The notes beneath the pieces are model-generated. The model saw nothing but the letters and a program-made list of their open reading frames with translations. It searched no databases and had not been told where the DNA came from. Below, one piece after another: positions 7,959-15,229 of a stretch of 24,893 nt of DNA (the stretch's first letter is position 1; each line of letters opens with the position of its first letter). This DNA is from an uncultured Gemmatimonadota bacterium (GTDB lineage: Bacteria > Gemmatimonadota > Gemmatimonadetes > Gemmatimonadales > Gemmatimonadaceae), in assembly GCA_946480295.1 (NCBI GenBank), contig CAMLIT010000063.1, positions 1 through 24,893 on the forward strand, in the 5' to 3' direction. Made by a program: the position numbers and the translations under genes.

Positions 7959-8314
7959 TCGTGTCCTCGGCGTTTCCAACCTCCACGCCGAAGGCGATGG
8001 GAATTCGCGTGCCGCGCCCGGCCGACGGGCTGCGGGCGCAGCTCCAGCTCGAGCTGCGCCACGACCGCCGCTCCGTCACCGGTCCCGAGCTGCGCCATGC
8101 GGTGCCGAAACTGCAGGAGCTGCATCGGCGCGCGGAAGCTCCCGCGGGGGGCGCGCGACGTGGCCAGCGCATCCTCGCGCACCTCGCGCGGCAGCTGCGT
8201 CGCGATGCGCATGCGGAGGAGGCGCGCCACGGCGGCGTCGTCGCGCGCGGCGATCGCGTCGTAGAGCAGGTCCACGAAGCGGAGGAGCGCCTCCGAGGGC
8301 CACCCGCCGGCCAT
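7955..8314 (-). CDS. Unknown small protein inside the Ku/LigD/LigC operon
   Basis: About 119 residues from the ATG at 8314. A GTG at 8326 would add four residues and overlap the upstream stop as GTGA. The N-terminal half is predicted helical (EALLRFVDLLYDAIAARDDAA, then VARLLRMRIATQLPREVRED); the C-terminal half is basic and ends in Arg-rich sequence. I recognise no domain. The stop overlaps the ligC ATG by 4 bases, so the two are almost certainly translated from one message. The residues L-R-M-R-I-A-T-Q-L-P-R-E-V could form a DNA- or protein-binding helix, but this is a guess. Its position argues for a function tied to end joining. Confidence 0.7.
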   Translation of the reverse strand: MAGGWPSEALLRFVDLLYDAIAARDDAAVARLLRMRIATQLPREVREDALATSRAPRGSFRAPMQLLQFRHRMAQLGTGDGAAVVAQLELELRPQPVGRARHANSHRLRRGGWKRRGHE

Positions 8315-8322
8315 GGCGTCGC

Positions 8323-8979
8323 TCACGAGCGGCGCGGGCCGGCGCGGTCGTCGCGGAGCGGCACGCGGCGCGCACGCCAGCGAGCACGGTCGAGCTCCCC
8401 GCGGTCGTCGCGCAGCAGCGGCGGCGGCTCCGCCGTCGCCACGTCCATCACGAGCGGCAGCCGCTCGAACCAGAGGACGACGCGCACGAGATAGTCGCGC
8501 TCCAGCTCGCGCATCATCGCGCGCAGCGCGCAGAAGGTGGCCGGCGCCGGCTGCCCCGCCCCCGCCTCGTACAGCGACAGCACGTGATCGACCTCCGGCC
8601 GTCCCATCCACGTGGCGTGCTCCCAGCGCGGATCGGTCACGCGCGAGAACGACTCGCTCCCCGGCCACGCCGTGGACGCCCCGCGCGAGATCCACGCGCT
8701 CGCCTCGCGCACGCTGACGATGTTCCCCGCATCGCCCGCGTGCGGGCCGGCGACGCGCCAGGTGTACTCGTCGAGCACCGCGGGCGAGACGTCCTGCGGC
8801 ACGCCGAGGCCGTTCACCACCGGGTCCTCCTCGTCCACCGCCTCGCCGGAGAGCAGTGCCGCGAGGTGATCGTCCGGGGCGAGCGCGGGGCGCGCGTAGA
8901 GCCACCACCGGCCGCCGCGGCCGCGGCACTCGACGAAGGCGTGCACCACCCAGCGGGGGTGCTCAGGACGTGAGACCAT
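8323..8979 (-). CDS. Unknown protein overlapping the end of ligD
   Basis: A 218-residue soluble protein with no signal peptide or membrane segment. Visible blocks: VHAFVECRGRGGRWWLYARP (about 12-31), the helix PDDHLAALLSG, then GLGVPQDVSPAVLDEY, RWEHATWMGRPEVDHVL and a long helix around FCALRAMMRELERDYLVRVVLWFE. I faintly associate the early W-x-L-Y-A-R-P, L-x-A-L-L-x-G and G-x-P-x-D-V-S order with phage or plasmid proteins of unknown function, but cannot confirm it. The ATG lies 17 bases inside the ligD coding sequence and the stop abuts the next gene, so it is translationally linked to both. It contains Trp- and Glu-rich surfaces but no recognisable nuclease or polymerase motif. Confidence 0.8.
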   Translation of the reverse strand: MVSRPEHPRWVVHAFVECRGRGGRWWLYARPALAPDDHLAALLSGEAVDEEDPVVNGLGVPQDVSPAVLDEYTWRVAGPHAGDAGNIVSVREASAWISRGASTAWPGSESFSRVTDPRWEHATWMGRPEVDHVLSLYEAGAGQPAPATFCALRAMMRELERDYLVRVVLWFERLPLVMDVATAEPPPLLRDDRGELDRARWRARRVPLRDDRAGPRRS

Positions 8980-11692
8980 GCGCGATCAGCTTCCGGACGC
9001 TGTTCCGGCGGCGCATCCCTTCCGCCCAGAGGTCGCCGACCTCGGCGAGCCGGCGCGGGAGCGTGTCCACGGTGAACGCGCGCGGATCCAGGTCGTCGGT
9101 GAGCTCGTCCCACCCGAGCGGCGTCGATACCGACGGCTCGGGCTGCGCGCGCACCGAATACACGCTCGCCACCGTCTTGCCGCGGATGTTCTGCAGGTAG
9201 TCGAGGTACACGGCGGCCGCCGGCCGCGCGTTCACCCACCGCGCCAGCGTCGTCTCCCGCGGGTGCTTCTCCGCCACGCCACGGACGACGTGCTCCGCGA
9301 GCGCGCGCGCCGCCTCGTTCGGTACCTTCGGCGGGAGCGGGAGGACGATGTGGATCCCGCTCGCGCCCGAGGTCTTCGGCACCGCGTGCAGCCCCAGCGC
9401 GTCGAGCTCCTCCTTCACCCACCGCGCGACCTGCACGACGCGGCGGAAGCTCGCGCGCGGCCCCGGATCGAGGTCCACGATCGCGTAGTCGGCGAGCCCG
9501 ATCGACCGCACGCGCGAGTGCCAGGGGTCCACCGAGATCGCGCCGAGCTGCACGAGGTAGAGCAGGGTGGGGAGGTCGCCACCGATGACCCGCCGCTGCG
9601 TCGTGATCCCCTCGTCGGCCACGGATTCGACGCGCACGATCGGCGGCGCGTCGGCGGGTGCCTTCTGCTGGTAGAACGCCTCGCCCTCCACGCCGCCGGG
9701 GAAGCGCTTCATCACGAGCGGGCGGTCGGCGATCGCGCGGAGCAGGAGGGGGGCGATGCCCGCGTAGTACCGCATCACGTCGCCCTTCGTGTGGCCCGTC
9801 TTCGGGAAGAAGACCTTGTCGAGGCTCGACACCTCCAGCGTGCCCCGCGCGCCGAAGTCGAGCACCCCGGCGCCGCCGCTCGCGGCGAGCGCCTCGATCT
9901 GCGCGACGATCTCGCGCGCGCCGTCGCGCGGGGCGGCGCTCCGCGTTCGTCCCGACGGCGAGGCACGCCGTCGTGGGCGACCCGGTGGCGCCGTCCCGCC
10001 CTCCCGCACGACGTCGCGCGCCGGCTTGTCGTCCCGAACGCCGAGAAAGACCGGCTGGCGCAGCTTCCCGTCCGCCGTCCACTCGCTGAACTTCACCTCG
10101 ACCACCACCTTCGGCTGCACCCAGTGCGCGCGCTGGTTCGTGCGCGGCGTGGCCCCGGCGAAGGGCGAGGTCCGGCGCTCCAGCGGCGCGAGGCGCCGGT
10201 GCATCTCGCGCAGGCTCGCGCGCGTGAAGCCGCCGCCGGTATGGCCGGCGTAGATCAGGCGGCCCTCCGGGTCGTGATAGCCGAGCAGGATCGCGCCGAG
10301 GTGCTCGCGCCCGCCGCGCGGCTCGGTGAAGCCGCCGACCACGAACTCCTGCTGGTGCTCCACCTTGAGCTTGAGCCAGTCGCGCGAGCGCCGGCCCGGC
10401 TGGTAGGGCGCGCTCTCGCGTTTGGCGATCACGCCCTCCCAGCCGCTGGCGCGCGCCCGCGCGAGGAGCGCGGGGGCGTCGCCGTCGTGGACCTCGCTGA
10501 CCCGCAGCACGTCCGGCACCGGGGGGAGTAGGAGCTGAAGCAAACGCTTCCGCCGTACGCGCCACGGATCAGCGAGAAGAACGTCGTCGCCCTCCATCAG
10601 GAGGTCGAAGATCATGTAGGCGACCGGCGTCGCGCGGGCGCGCGCCGCGATCGCATCACGGTCGGTGAGGTGCATGCGCGCCTGCAGCGCCTGGAAGCGC
10701 GCGGGCGCGCCGTCGGCCAGCGCCACGATCTCGCCGTCGACGACGAAGCCGTGGCCGCGCTCGCGCGCCAGCGCGCGCAGCGCGTGGGCGATCTCCGGGA
10801 ACTGGGCCGACTTGACGTTGCCGTTCCGGCTCAGCAGCGCCGCCGCGTCGGCGGTCGCCGCGCCGAGGGCGCGGATGCCGTCGTACTTCGGCTCGAACAC
10901 CCACCCGCCCCCCGACGGCGGCTCGTGCACGAGCGTCGCGAGCATCGGGGAGAGCTCGGGCGGGAGGGAGACCGTCGGGCGCGCTCCGGCTGGCCGAGAT
11001 GCCGTCTCTCGCGGCGCCGTCGCGCGCCTCCCGCCTCCCGCCTCCCGCCTCCCGCGATCCGATCGCCACACCCGCGACGCCTCGCCCGCGATTTCCTCCA
11101 TCGTGCGTCCCGTCGCCACCGACGTGCGCACCTCGGCGACGAGATCGCGTCGCGGATCGGCCGTCGCGTCGTCGCGCTTGACGAGGAGCCATTCCGGCTT
11201 CCCGTCCGCGTCGCCGTGCTTCCGCACGAGCGTGAACGCGCCGCGCAGCCGCTCGCCGTGGAAGGTGATCTCCAGCTTCCCGCGCGCGTAGGCGCGGCGC
11301 AGCGCCGCGCGCTCGTCGTCCGCCGACGCGCCGTCGGCGGTGTAGGTGCCGCGGTCCCAGAGCATCACCGTACCCCCGCCGTACTCGCCCTCCGGGATGA
11401 TCCCCTCGAAGGTGTTGTACTCCAGCGGGTGGTCCTCCACCTGGATCGCGAGCCGCTTCACCGACGGATCGAGGCTCGGCCCCTTCGGCACCGCCCAGCT
11501 CTTCATCACGCCATCGAGCTCGAGCCGCAGGTCGAAGTGCAGGTGGCTGGCCGCGTGCTTCTGGATCACGAACCGCAGCCGTCCCGCGCGCGGCTCCCGG
11601 GCGCGTCCCCCGCGCGGCTCCGAGGTGCGGCCGAAATCGCGCTTCCGACGATACGTCGCGAGCTTCCCGGCCACTCCACTGCGCGTCGGCAT
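8963..11692 (-). CDS. ligD: Multifunctional DNA ligase D (phosphoesterase, ligase, polymerase)
   Basis: A 909-residue bacterial NHEJ enzyme with all three activities in the Pseudomonas-type order. The 3'-phosphoesterase domain (about 14-190) has the conserved cluster HAASHLHFDLRLE, with H46, H52 and D54, and EDHPLEY (H88). The ATP-dependent ligase domain (about 245-560) has EPKYDGIR with catalytic K269, VVDGEIVAL, WEGVIAKR and WLKLK. The primase-like polymerase domain (about 610-905) has DKVFFPKTGHTKGD, VDLDPG with metal ligands D740 and D742, and KTSGASGIHIVLPL. The domains are joined by low-complexity Arg/Pro/Gly linkers at about 190-245 and 565-590. The first linker is coded partly by a 4-copy heptanucleotide repeat. 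It starts 6 bases after the ku stop and overlaps the next gene by 17 bases. Full length and complete motifs suggest an active enzyme. Confidence 0.97.
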   Translation of the reverse strand: MPTRSGVAGKLATYRRKRDFGRTSEPRGGRAREPRAGRLRFVIQKHAASHLHFDLRLELDGVMKSWAVPKGPSLDPSVKRLAIQVEDHPLEYNTFEGIIPEGEYGGGTVMLWDRGTYTADGASADDERAALRRAYARGKLEITFHGERLRGAFTLVRKHGDADGKPEWLLVKRDDATADPRRDLVAEVRTSVATGRTMEEIAGEASRVWRSDRGRREAGGGRRATAPRETASRPAGARPTVSLPPELSPMLATLVHEPPSGGGWVFEPKYDGIRALGAATADAAALLSRNGNVKSAQFPEIAHALRALARERGHGFVVDGEIVALADGAPARFQALQARMHLTDRDAIAARARATPVAYMIFDLLMEGDDVLLADPWRVRRKRLLQLLLPPVPDVLRVSEVHDGDAPALLARARASGWEGVIAKRESAPYQPGRRSRDWLKLKVEHQQEFVVGGFTEPRGGREHLGAILLGYHDPEGRLIYAGHTGGGFTRASLREMHRRLAPLERRTSPFAGATPRTNQRAHWVQPKVVVEVKFSEWTADGKLRQPVFLGVRDDKPARDVVREGGTAPPGRPRRRASPSGRTRSAAPRDGAREIVAQIEALAASGGAGVLDFGARGTLEVSSLDKVFFPKTGHTKGDVMRYYAGIAPLLLRAIADRPLVMKRFPGGVEGEAFYQQKAPADAPPIVRVESVADEGITTQRRVIGGDLPTLLYLVQLGAISVDPWHSRVRSIGLADYAIVDLDPGPRASFRRVVQVARWVKEELDALGLHAVPKTSGASGIHIVLPLPPKVPNEAARALAEHVVRGVAEKHPRETTLARWVNARPAAAVYLDYLQNIRGKTVASVYSVRAQPEPSVSTPLGWDELTDDLDPRAFTVDTLPRRLAEVGDLWAEGMRRRNSVRKLIAHGLTS
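11027..11054. repeat. Four-copy heptanucleotide tandem repeat inside ligD
   Basis: CCTCCCG is repeated four times without error on the plus strand (CGGGAGG in the coding direction). It codes part of the Arg/Glu/Gly-rich linker near residues 214-223 of LigD, between the phosphoesterase and ligase domains. Because 7 is not a multiple of 3, gain or loss of one copy would shift the reading frame. Confidence 0.9.
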
Positions 11693-11698
11693 GGGTGG

Positions 11699-12580
11699 TC
11701 AGGCCGTCTTCTTCTTCCGCGGGCGCGTGGCGTGGCCGCGGCGCGTCGCCTCGCGGGGCGTGCCACGCGCGTGTCCCGACGCCTGGGCGTGCGCGCGCGC
11801 CGGCTTCTTCCCCTGGCGCAGGCTCTCCTGCAGCCGCGCCATGAGGTCCACGACGTTCGTCGCCTCGGGCTCCTCGGGCTCCGCGAACTCCACCTTCTTC
11901 CCCTTCAGCTTCGCGCGGATGATGCGCATGAGGTTCTCGTGGTACACGTCGTGGTACTTCGCCGGGTCGAAGGGCTCGGACAGGTTGCCGATCAGCTGCT
12001 CCGCCATCTGCAGCTCCTGCGGGCGCACGCTGTCCGCCGACGGGAACTCCAGCGTCGACGCGTCCACCAGCTCGCCCGCGAAGCGCATGATCTCGAGGAC
12101 GAGGGCATCGCCCACCACGCGAACGCCGGCGAGGTGATGGGAGTTCGAGCGCATCGTGATCTTGCCGATCCCCACGGTGCCGGTCTTCCGGATCGCCTCG
12201 CGGAGGAGGGCGTAGGGCTTCTCGCCGCCCTTGGCCGGCAGGAGGTAGTACGGCGTCTCGAAGTAGCGCGGATCGACCTCCTCGGCGCTCACGAAGTCGA
12301 GGATCTCGATGCTCTTCGACGACTCGATGGCCGCGGCCTTGAAGTCCTCCTCGTCCAGCACGACGAACTTGCCCTTGCTGTACTCGTACCCCTTCACGAT
12401 GTCGTTCCAGGGGACGACGTCGCCGTCGCGCTGGCAGACGCGCTCGTAGCGGATGGGCGCGAGATCCTCCTTGTGCAGGAGCCGGAAGCTGACGCGCTCC
12501 TCGCGGCGCACCGCCGTGTGCAGCTGCACGGGGATGTTCACGAGGCCGAAGGTGAGGGCGCCTTTCCAGATTGGACGCAT
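11699..12580 (-). CDS. ku: Ku DNA end-binding protein
   Basis: A 293-residue prokaryotic Ku, which forms a homodimeric ring on double-strand-break ends and recruits LigD. The start MRPIWKGALTFGLVNIPV is the family signature, followed by VSFRLLHKEDLAPIRYERVC, GYEYSKGKFVVL and DPRYFETPYYLLP. AKYHDVYHENLMRIIRAKLKG (about 207-227) is the conserved end of the core. After residue 255 there is a basic tail ending RPRKKK, as in Ku proteins whose C-terminus contacts DNA and LigD. The ATG at 12580 matches the family start; the open frame runs about 50 codons further upstream but is not Ku-like there. Ku is the first gene of the operon. No clear ribosome-binding site precedes it. Upstream is a 564-bp gap that must hold the operon promoter. 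Confidence 0.97.
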   Translation of the reverse strand: MRPIWKGALTFGLVNIPVQLHTAVRREERVSFRLLHKEDLAPIRYERVCQRDGDVVPWNDIVKGYEYSKGKFVVLDEEDFKAAAIESSKSIEILDFVSAEEVDPRYFETPYYLLPAKGGEKPYALLREAIRKTGTVGIGKITMRSNSHHLAGVRVVGDALVLEIMRFAGELVDASTLEFPSADSVRPQELQMAEQLIGNLSEPFDPAKYHDVYHENLMRIIRAKLKGKKVEFAEPEEPEATNVVDLMARLQESLRQGKKPARAHAQASGHARGTPREATRRGHATRPRKKKTA

Positions 12581-13144
12581 CGAGGCTCGGCTGCGGGGAA
12601 GAGTGAGAGTGCGCGCAGGGCACGCGCCCGCAACTCCAGTGCTATCAACATCCTCTGCACATCGGCGTGTGGAAACGGCGGGAGTTCCCCACAGCCATCC
12701 ACATTTTCGCTTGCAGGGAGGGCGAGTTCTGCACACCGAGGCGGTCGCCGGGCGCGGAGGCGCGCGATCGAGGCGCCGCGTCGGCGGCTCCGCTGGCGCG
12801 CTGCGGGGGCGGCGCCGCAGGTGCGGTGTGCGTTCGCGCCCGTGGCGCGAGGAGGGGCGGGAGGGGCGAGGCCGTCGGCGCCGGCGTTCGCGCGCCGGTG
12901 CCTAACGAGCGCGGCGTTCCGGCGCGTGCGCCGCGTCACGTACGCGTGGGCTCACATTTCTTCTCGCGCCGATCGCGGTGCGGCAAACATATGGCGCCGC
13001 AAGGGGCACTGTCGCACTTCTATCCACAGCGCTCCACATGCCGTTTCAACACGAATCGACGCCCCCATTCTCGTGACCGCACGCGCACTTACGAGGTTTT
13101 CGACAGCTGTCCACATCCGCTATCCACATGAAAATCAAGAACTT
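12581..13144. other. 564-bp non-coding gap with DnaA-box-like sequences
   Basis: No convincing gene is seen. Two groups of sequences resemble the DnaA box TTATNCACA. One mismatch: TTCTGCACA (12727-12735), CTATCCACA (13020-13028 and 13120-13128). Two mismatches: 12685-12693, 12695-12703, 13107-13115, and on the other strand 12668-12676. The middle (about 12740-12960) is extremely GC-rich; the end (about 13128-13160) is comparatively AT-rich. The ku promoter must lie at the left end and any promoter of the 13145 gene at the right end. Confidence 0.5.
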
Positions 13145-13567
13145 ATGGAAAACTTCGCTATTGCGCGCCGAACCGGCTCTTTCTACGTTGCCAGCCCTGC
13201 CCCACGTGGCGTTCTCACCTCGCTGCCACCACCACTGCTCATGCATCTCGTCCCTTGCGCGCGGCCGTCCGGGGTTCTCGAAGAGGCCCCGAGCACATCC
13301 CTTCGCCAGGAGGCCGAGGGCGAGCGCTGGGATGGCTTCTGGTGCGCTGGCGACGAGGGCTACTATACCCGCTGCACGCGCCCTGACGGCTCCGAGCAGT
13401 GGTTCCGGGTGGCGGACGAGGCTTCCGTCCCGACCCCGGTCGACGTGGCCGTGCTGCCCCTGCGTTCCCGCGCCATCACGGCGCGCGGGCGCACCATGCT
13501 GTTCGTGACCGGGTCCGTCAACGCGCGAGGGGTGCTGGTCGGCACCGCCCACCGCAAGACGCGTTAA
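13145..13567 (+). CDS. Unknown small protein
   Basis: About 140 residues from the ATG at 13145, or 108 from the in-frame ATG at 13241. From about 13260 onward codon third positions are strongly G/C, which supports real coding; the first 30 codons are less biased, so the later start is possible. No good ribosome-binding site precedes either. The recognisable block is ERWDGFWCAGDEGYYTRC followed by DGSEQWFRVADEASVP, then a basic beta-rich end (RSRAITARGRTMLFVTGS). I know no family. It is convergent with the next gene and the two stop codons share the bases TTAA at 13564-13567. Confidence 0.5.
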   Translation: MENFAIARRTGSFYVASPAPRGVLTSLPPPLLMHLVPCARPSGVLEEAPSTSLRQEAEGERWDGFWCAGDEGYYTRCTRPDGSEQWFRVADEASVPTPVDVAVLPLRSRAITARGRTMLFVTGSVNARGVLVGTAHRKTR

Positions 13568-14463
13568 TGGACGCGGGTTCCGATCTCGGACTCGGGCAGC
13601 AGCTCGAGTTGTGGGGTGCGTCGTTCGATGACGCGGACGGCCGCCTCGTACAGCCACTCCAGCGGCGGATGCATGCGCGCATCCCCGATCGTCGCCTCGC
13701 GAGCGAGCGAGAGGCTCACGAACACGCGATAGCGCACGTCCTCCGGCCGCCCGTGCAGCCGGTACAGGAGGACCTCGGTCGCGGCGTCGGTCAGGTGCCC
13801 GAGCGCGAAGAGATAGAAGCGCAGCCGCATCTCGTCGTTCTCGTCGAGCCCGGCCAGGAACTCGCTGTCGCGCATCGGGCGCTCCTCGCGAATCGTCGCG
13901 ACGAGCTCCATCGCGCGGTCCAGCCCGGACGGGCCGGCGCCGGCCAGCACCTCGGTCCAGAGCTCGACGGCGTACCGCAGGAGCTGCACGTCCCAGCGAT
14001 CGGCGGCCGCGGCGACGAACAGCACGCCGCGGTTCAGCGCCAGCCACTGGCGGTACTCGCTCTCGTGGCCGGCGATCTGCGCCAGCGCCGCGAGGAGCAG
14101 CGCGTGATAGAGCGCTCCCGTGCGGTCCGTGCCCTCGAGCGGCAGCGCGGCGCCGAGGAGAAAGGCGCGGTGCGCTCCCAGCTCGAGCCGCTCACGACGA
14201 CTCGCGGCCTCCTCTGGGGACGGCGTCGCGCCCGGGTTCCCGAGTCCCTCCAGGTCGAGCCACTCGCGCGCGGCGAACTCGTACGCGCTGGCCAGCGGCA
14301 GCAGCCGATCGGGAATCGCCTCGTCCCCGGGCCACTCGCCGGCGGCGATGCGACGGGACGCGCGCTCGGCGAAAGCCAGCAGCGACGCACGCTCCTCCGG
14401 GCCGATGACCGCTACGGCCCAGTGGCTGTCCAGCGACTCGTCCGTCCCGTCGAAAGGCACCAT
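13564..14463 (-). CDS. Alpha-helical protein of unknown function
   Basis: A 299-residue soluble protein, almost wholly helical by composition (Leu, Ala, Glu, Arg), without signal peptide or membrane segment. Repeated blocks of paired helices (for example RTGALYHALLLAALAQIAG, DRWDVQLLRYAVELWTEVL, EMRLRFYLFALGHLTDAAT) suggest a helical-repeat scaffold, but no TPR consensus is clear. The N-terminus FDGTDESLDSHWAVAVIGP and the C-terminus ERRTPQLELLPESE are not recognised. The ATG at 14463 is the first good start. A 20-bp inverted repeat lies 22 bases upstream. It is divergent from the gene at 14654, suggesting a shared control region. Confidence 0.8.
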   Translation of the reverse strand: MVPFDGTDESLDSHWAVAVIGPEERASLLAFAERASRRIAAGEWPGDEAIPDRLLPLASAYEFAAREWLDLEGLGNPGATPSPEEAASRRERLELGAHRAFLLGAALPLEGTDRTGALYHALLLAALAQIAGHESEYRQWLALNRGVLFVAAAADRWDVQLLRYAVELWTEVLAGAGPSGLDRAMELVATIREERPMRDSEFLAGLDENDEMRLRFYLFALGHLTDAATEVLLYRLHGRPEDVRYRVFVSLSLAREATIGDARMHPPLEWLYEAAVRVIERRTPQLELLPESEIGTRVH

Positions 14464-14484
14464 GCGGGTACCGATGAGGAAATG

Positions 14485-14504
14485 AGGTCGCGTCGTTGCG
14501 ACCT
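14485..14504. promoter_or_regulatory. Inverted repeat upstream of the 13564-14463 gene
   Basis: Perfect 7-base arms AGGTCGC (14485-14491) and GCGACCT (14498-14504) surround 6 bases. It lies in the 190-bp divergent gap, 22 bases before the minus-strand start codon. It could be an operator or a leader hairpin; no binding protein can be named. Confidence 0.35.
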
Positions 14505-14653
14505 GCTACCCCGGCGTTCCGCGCCAGGAGAGGAGCGCCGCCGCCCGTCCGGGACGGATCCCTGGACGGCGAACGGCGGTGATTCCTGGTACCTGACGCG
14601 CAATGCACGGAGCCGTAACCGTTTAAGGCTAGTGCCAAGGCTGGAGAGGGACC

Positions 14654-15160
14654 ATGGGTTTTGAGCCGAATGCTCGTCTGCGCCTCCGGTTGCTCTGCGA
14701 CACGACGACCGACCCGCTCCTTCGCCAGGAACTCGCGACCGCTCTAGGGGAAGACTCGATGCCGTTCGTCCCAAGCGCCGAACTCTCGCGTGACATCGCG
14801 ACGTGCACGCTCTGCCGCGGTGAAGGCGGCGGCTCGCTCAGTCGGGATGGCCTCTGTCCCGACCATCGGGCCCGCTGGAACCTGGAGTCCTGCATGAGCG
14901 AGGCGACCCGCGACGTCGCCAGCCTGCAGCTCGAGCGCCTGATGCGCCGCGCGCTCGCCTCGGAGGAGGCGGGCACCCAGTTCCTGATGGCCTTCGAGCG
15001 ACAGGCGCGTGCGCTGCAGGTCGTGTGGGAGGCGCATCAGCGGGGCGCGGCCCTGCTCCCGGAGAGCGTCGCGACGACCGTCGCGCAGGCGCGCGCCGAG
15101 GTGCCGCTCTTCCTGCTCGGGGGGGCCACGCCGCCCGTCACCGTCAGCCGCGCGAGCTGA
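14654..15160 (+). CDS. Unknown protein with a possible zinc knuckle
   Basis: A 168-residue protein preceded by GGAGAGGG a few bases before the ATG. The N-terminal third (RLRLRLLCDTTTDPLLRQEL) is followed by CTLC (51-54) and CPDH (68-71), spaced as a Cys2-Cys-His zinc site (inference). After that come two long helices (LQLERLMRRALASEEAGTQF, FERQARALQVVWEAHQRG), and a tail with LFLLGG. No family is recognised. It is followed by a strong hairpin and then a convergent BON-domain gene, so it is probably monocistronic. Confidence 0.75.
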   Translation: MGFEPNARLRLRLLCDTTTDPLLRQELATALGEDSMPFVPSAELSRDIATCTLCRGEGGGSLSRDGLCPDHRARWNLESCMSEATRDVASLQLERLMRRALASEEAGTQFLMAFERQARALQVVWEAHQRGAALLPESVATTVAQARAEVPLFLLGGATPPVTVSRAS

Positions 15161-15176
15161 CGACCGGTACGCGCGC

Positions 15177-15209
15177 CGCGCGCCGCCGGTCATGGACCGG
15201 CGGCGCGCG
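15177..15209. terminator. 15-bp stem hairpin between convergent genes
   Basis: Perfect arms 15177-15191 and 15195-15209 with a 3-base loop lie in the 69-bp gap between the stops at 15160 (plus) and 15230 (minus). A short TCTGCTT follows on the plus strand. It probably ends transcription from both sides. Confidence 0.7.
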
Positions 15210-15229
15210 TCTGCTTCGGGGCTGGGGTG

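Noticed and set aside
12898..12925. GCCTAACG followed by GTTCCGG, reminiscent of an integron attC core
   Set aside because: The second half does not match the GTTRRRY core, there is no integrase gene or cassette array, and a similar GCCTAACG occurs within the acyl-CoA dehydrogenase coding sequence.
12667..13131. A 154-codon plus-strand open frame in the gap upstream of ku
   Set aside because: Its translation is Arg/Gly-rich without structure, there is no ribosome-binding site, and it spans the DnaA-box-like clusters.
10670..13144. A very long plus-strand open frame antisense to ligD and ku, continuing into the 13145 gene
   Set aside because: Up to 13144 it is antisense to clear ligD and ku coding sequence and a non-coding gap; only the part from 13145 shows coding-like codon use.
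12581..13144. Calling this gap the chromosomal replication origin
   Set aside because: The boxes are imperfect and no origin-associated genes are present; only whole-replicon skew could support it, so it is listed as a finding and not as a feature.
13128..13508. A 126-codon plus-strand frame starting at 13128
   Set aside because: It overlaps the better frame at 13145-13567, its codons lack the expected third-position G/C preference and its sequence is Arg/Ser/Pro-rich without motifs.
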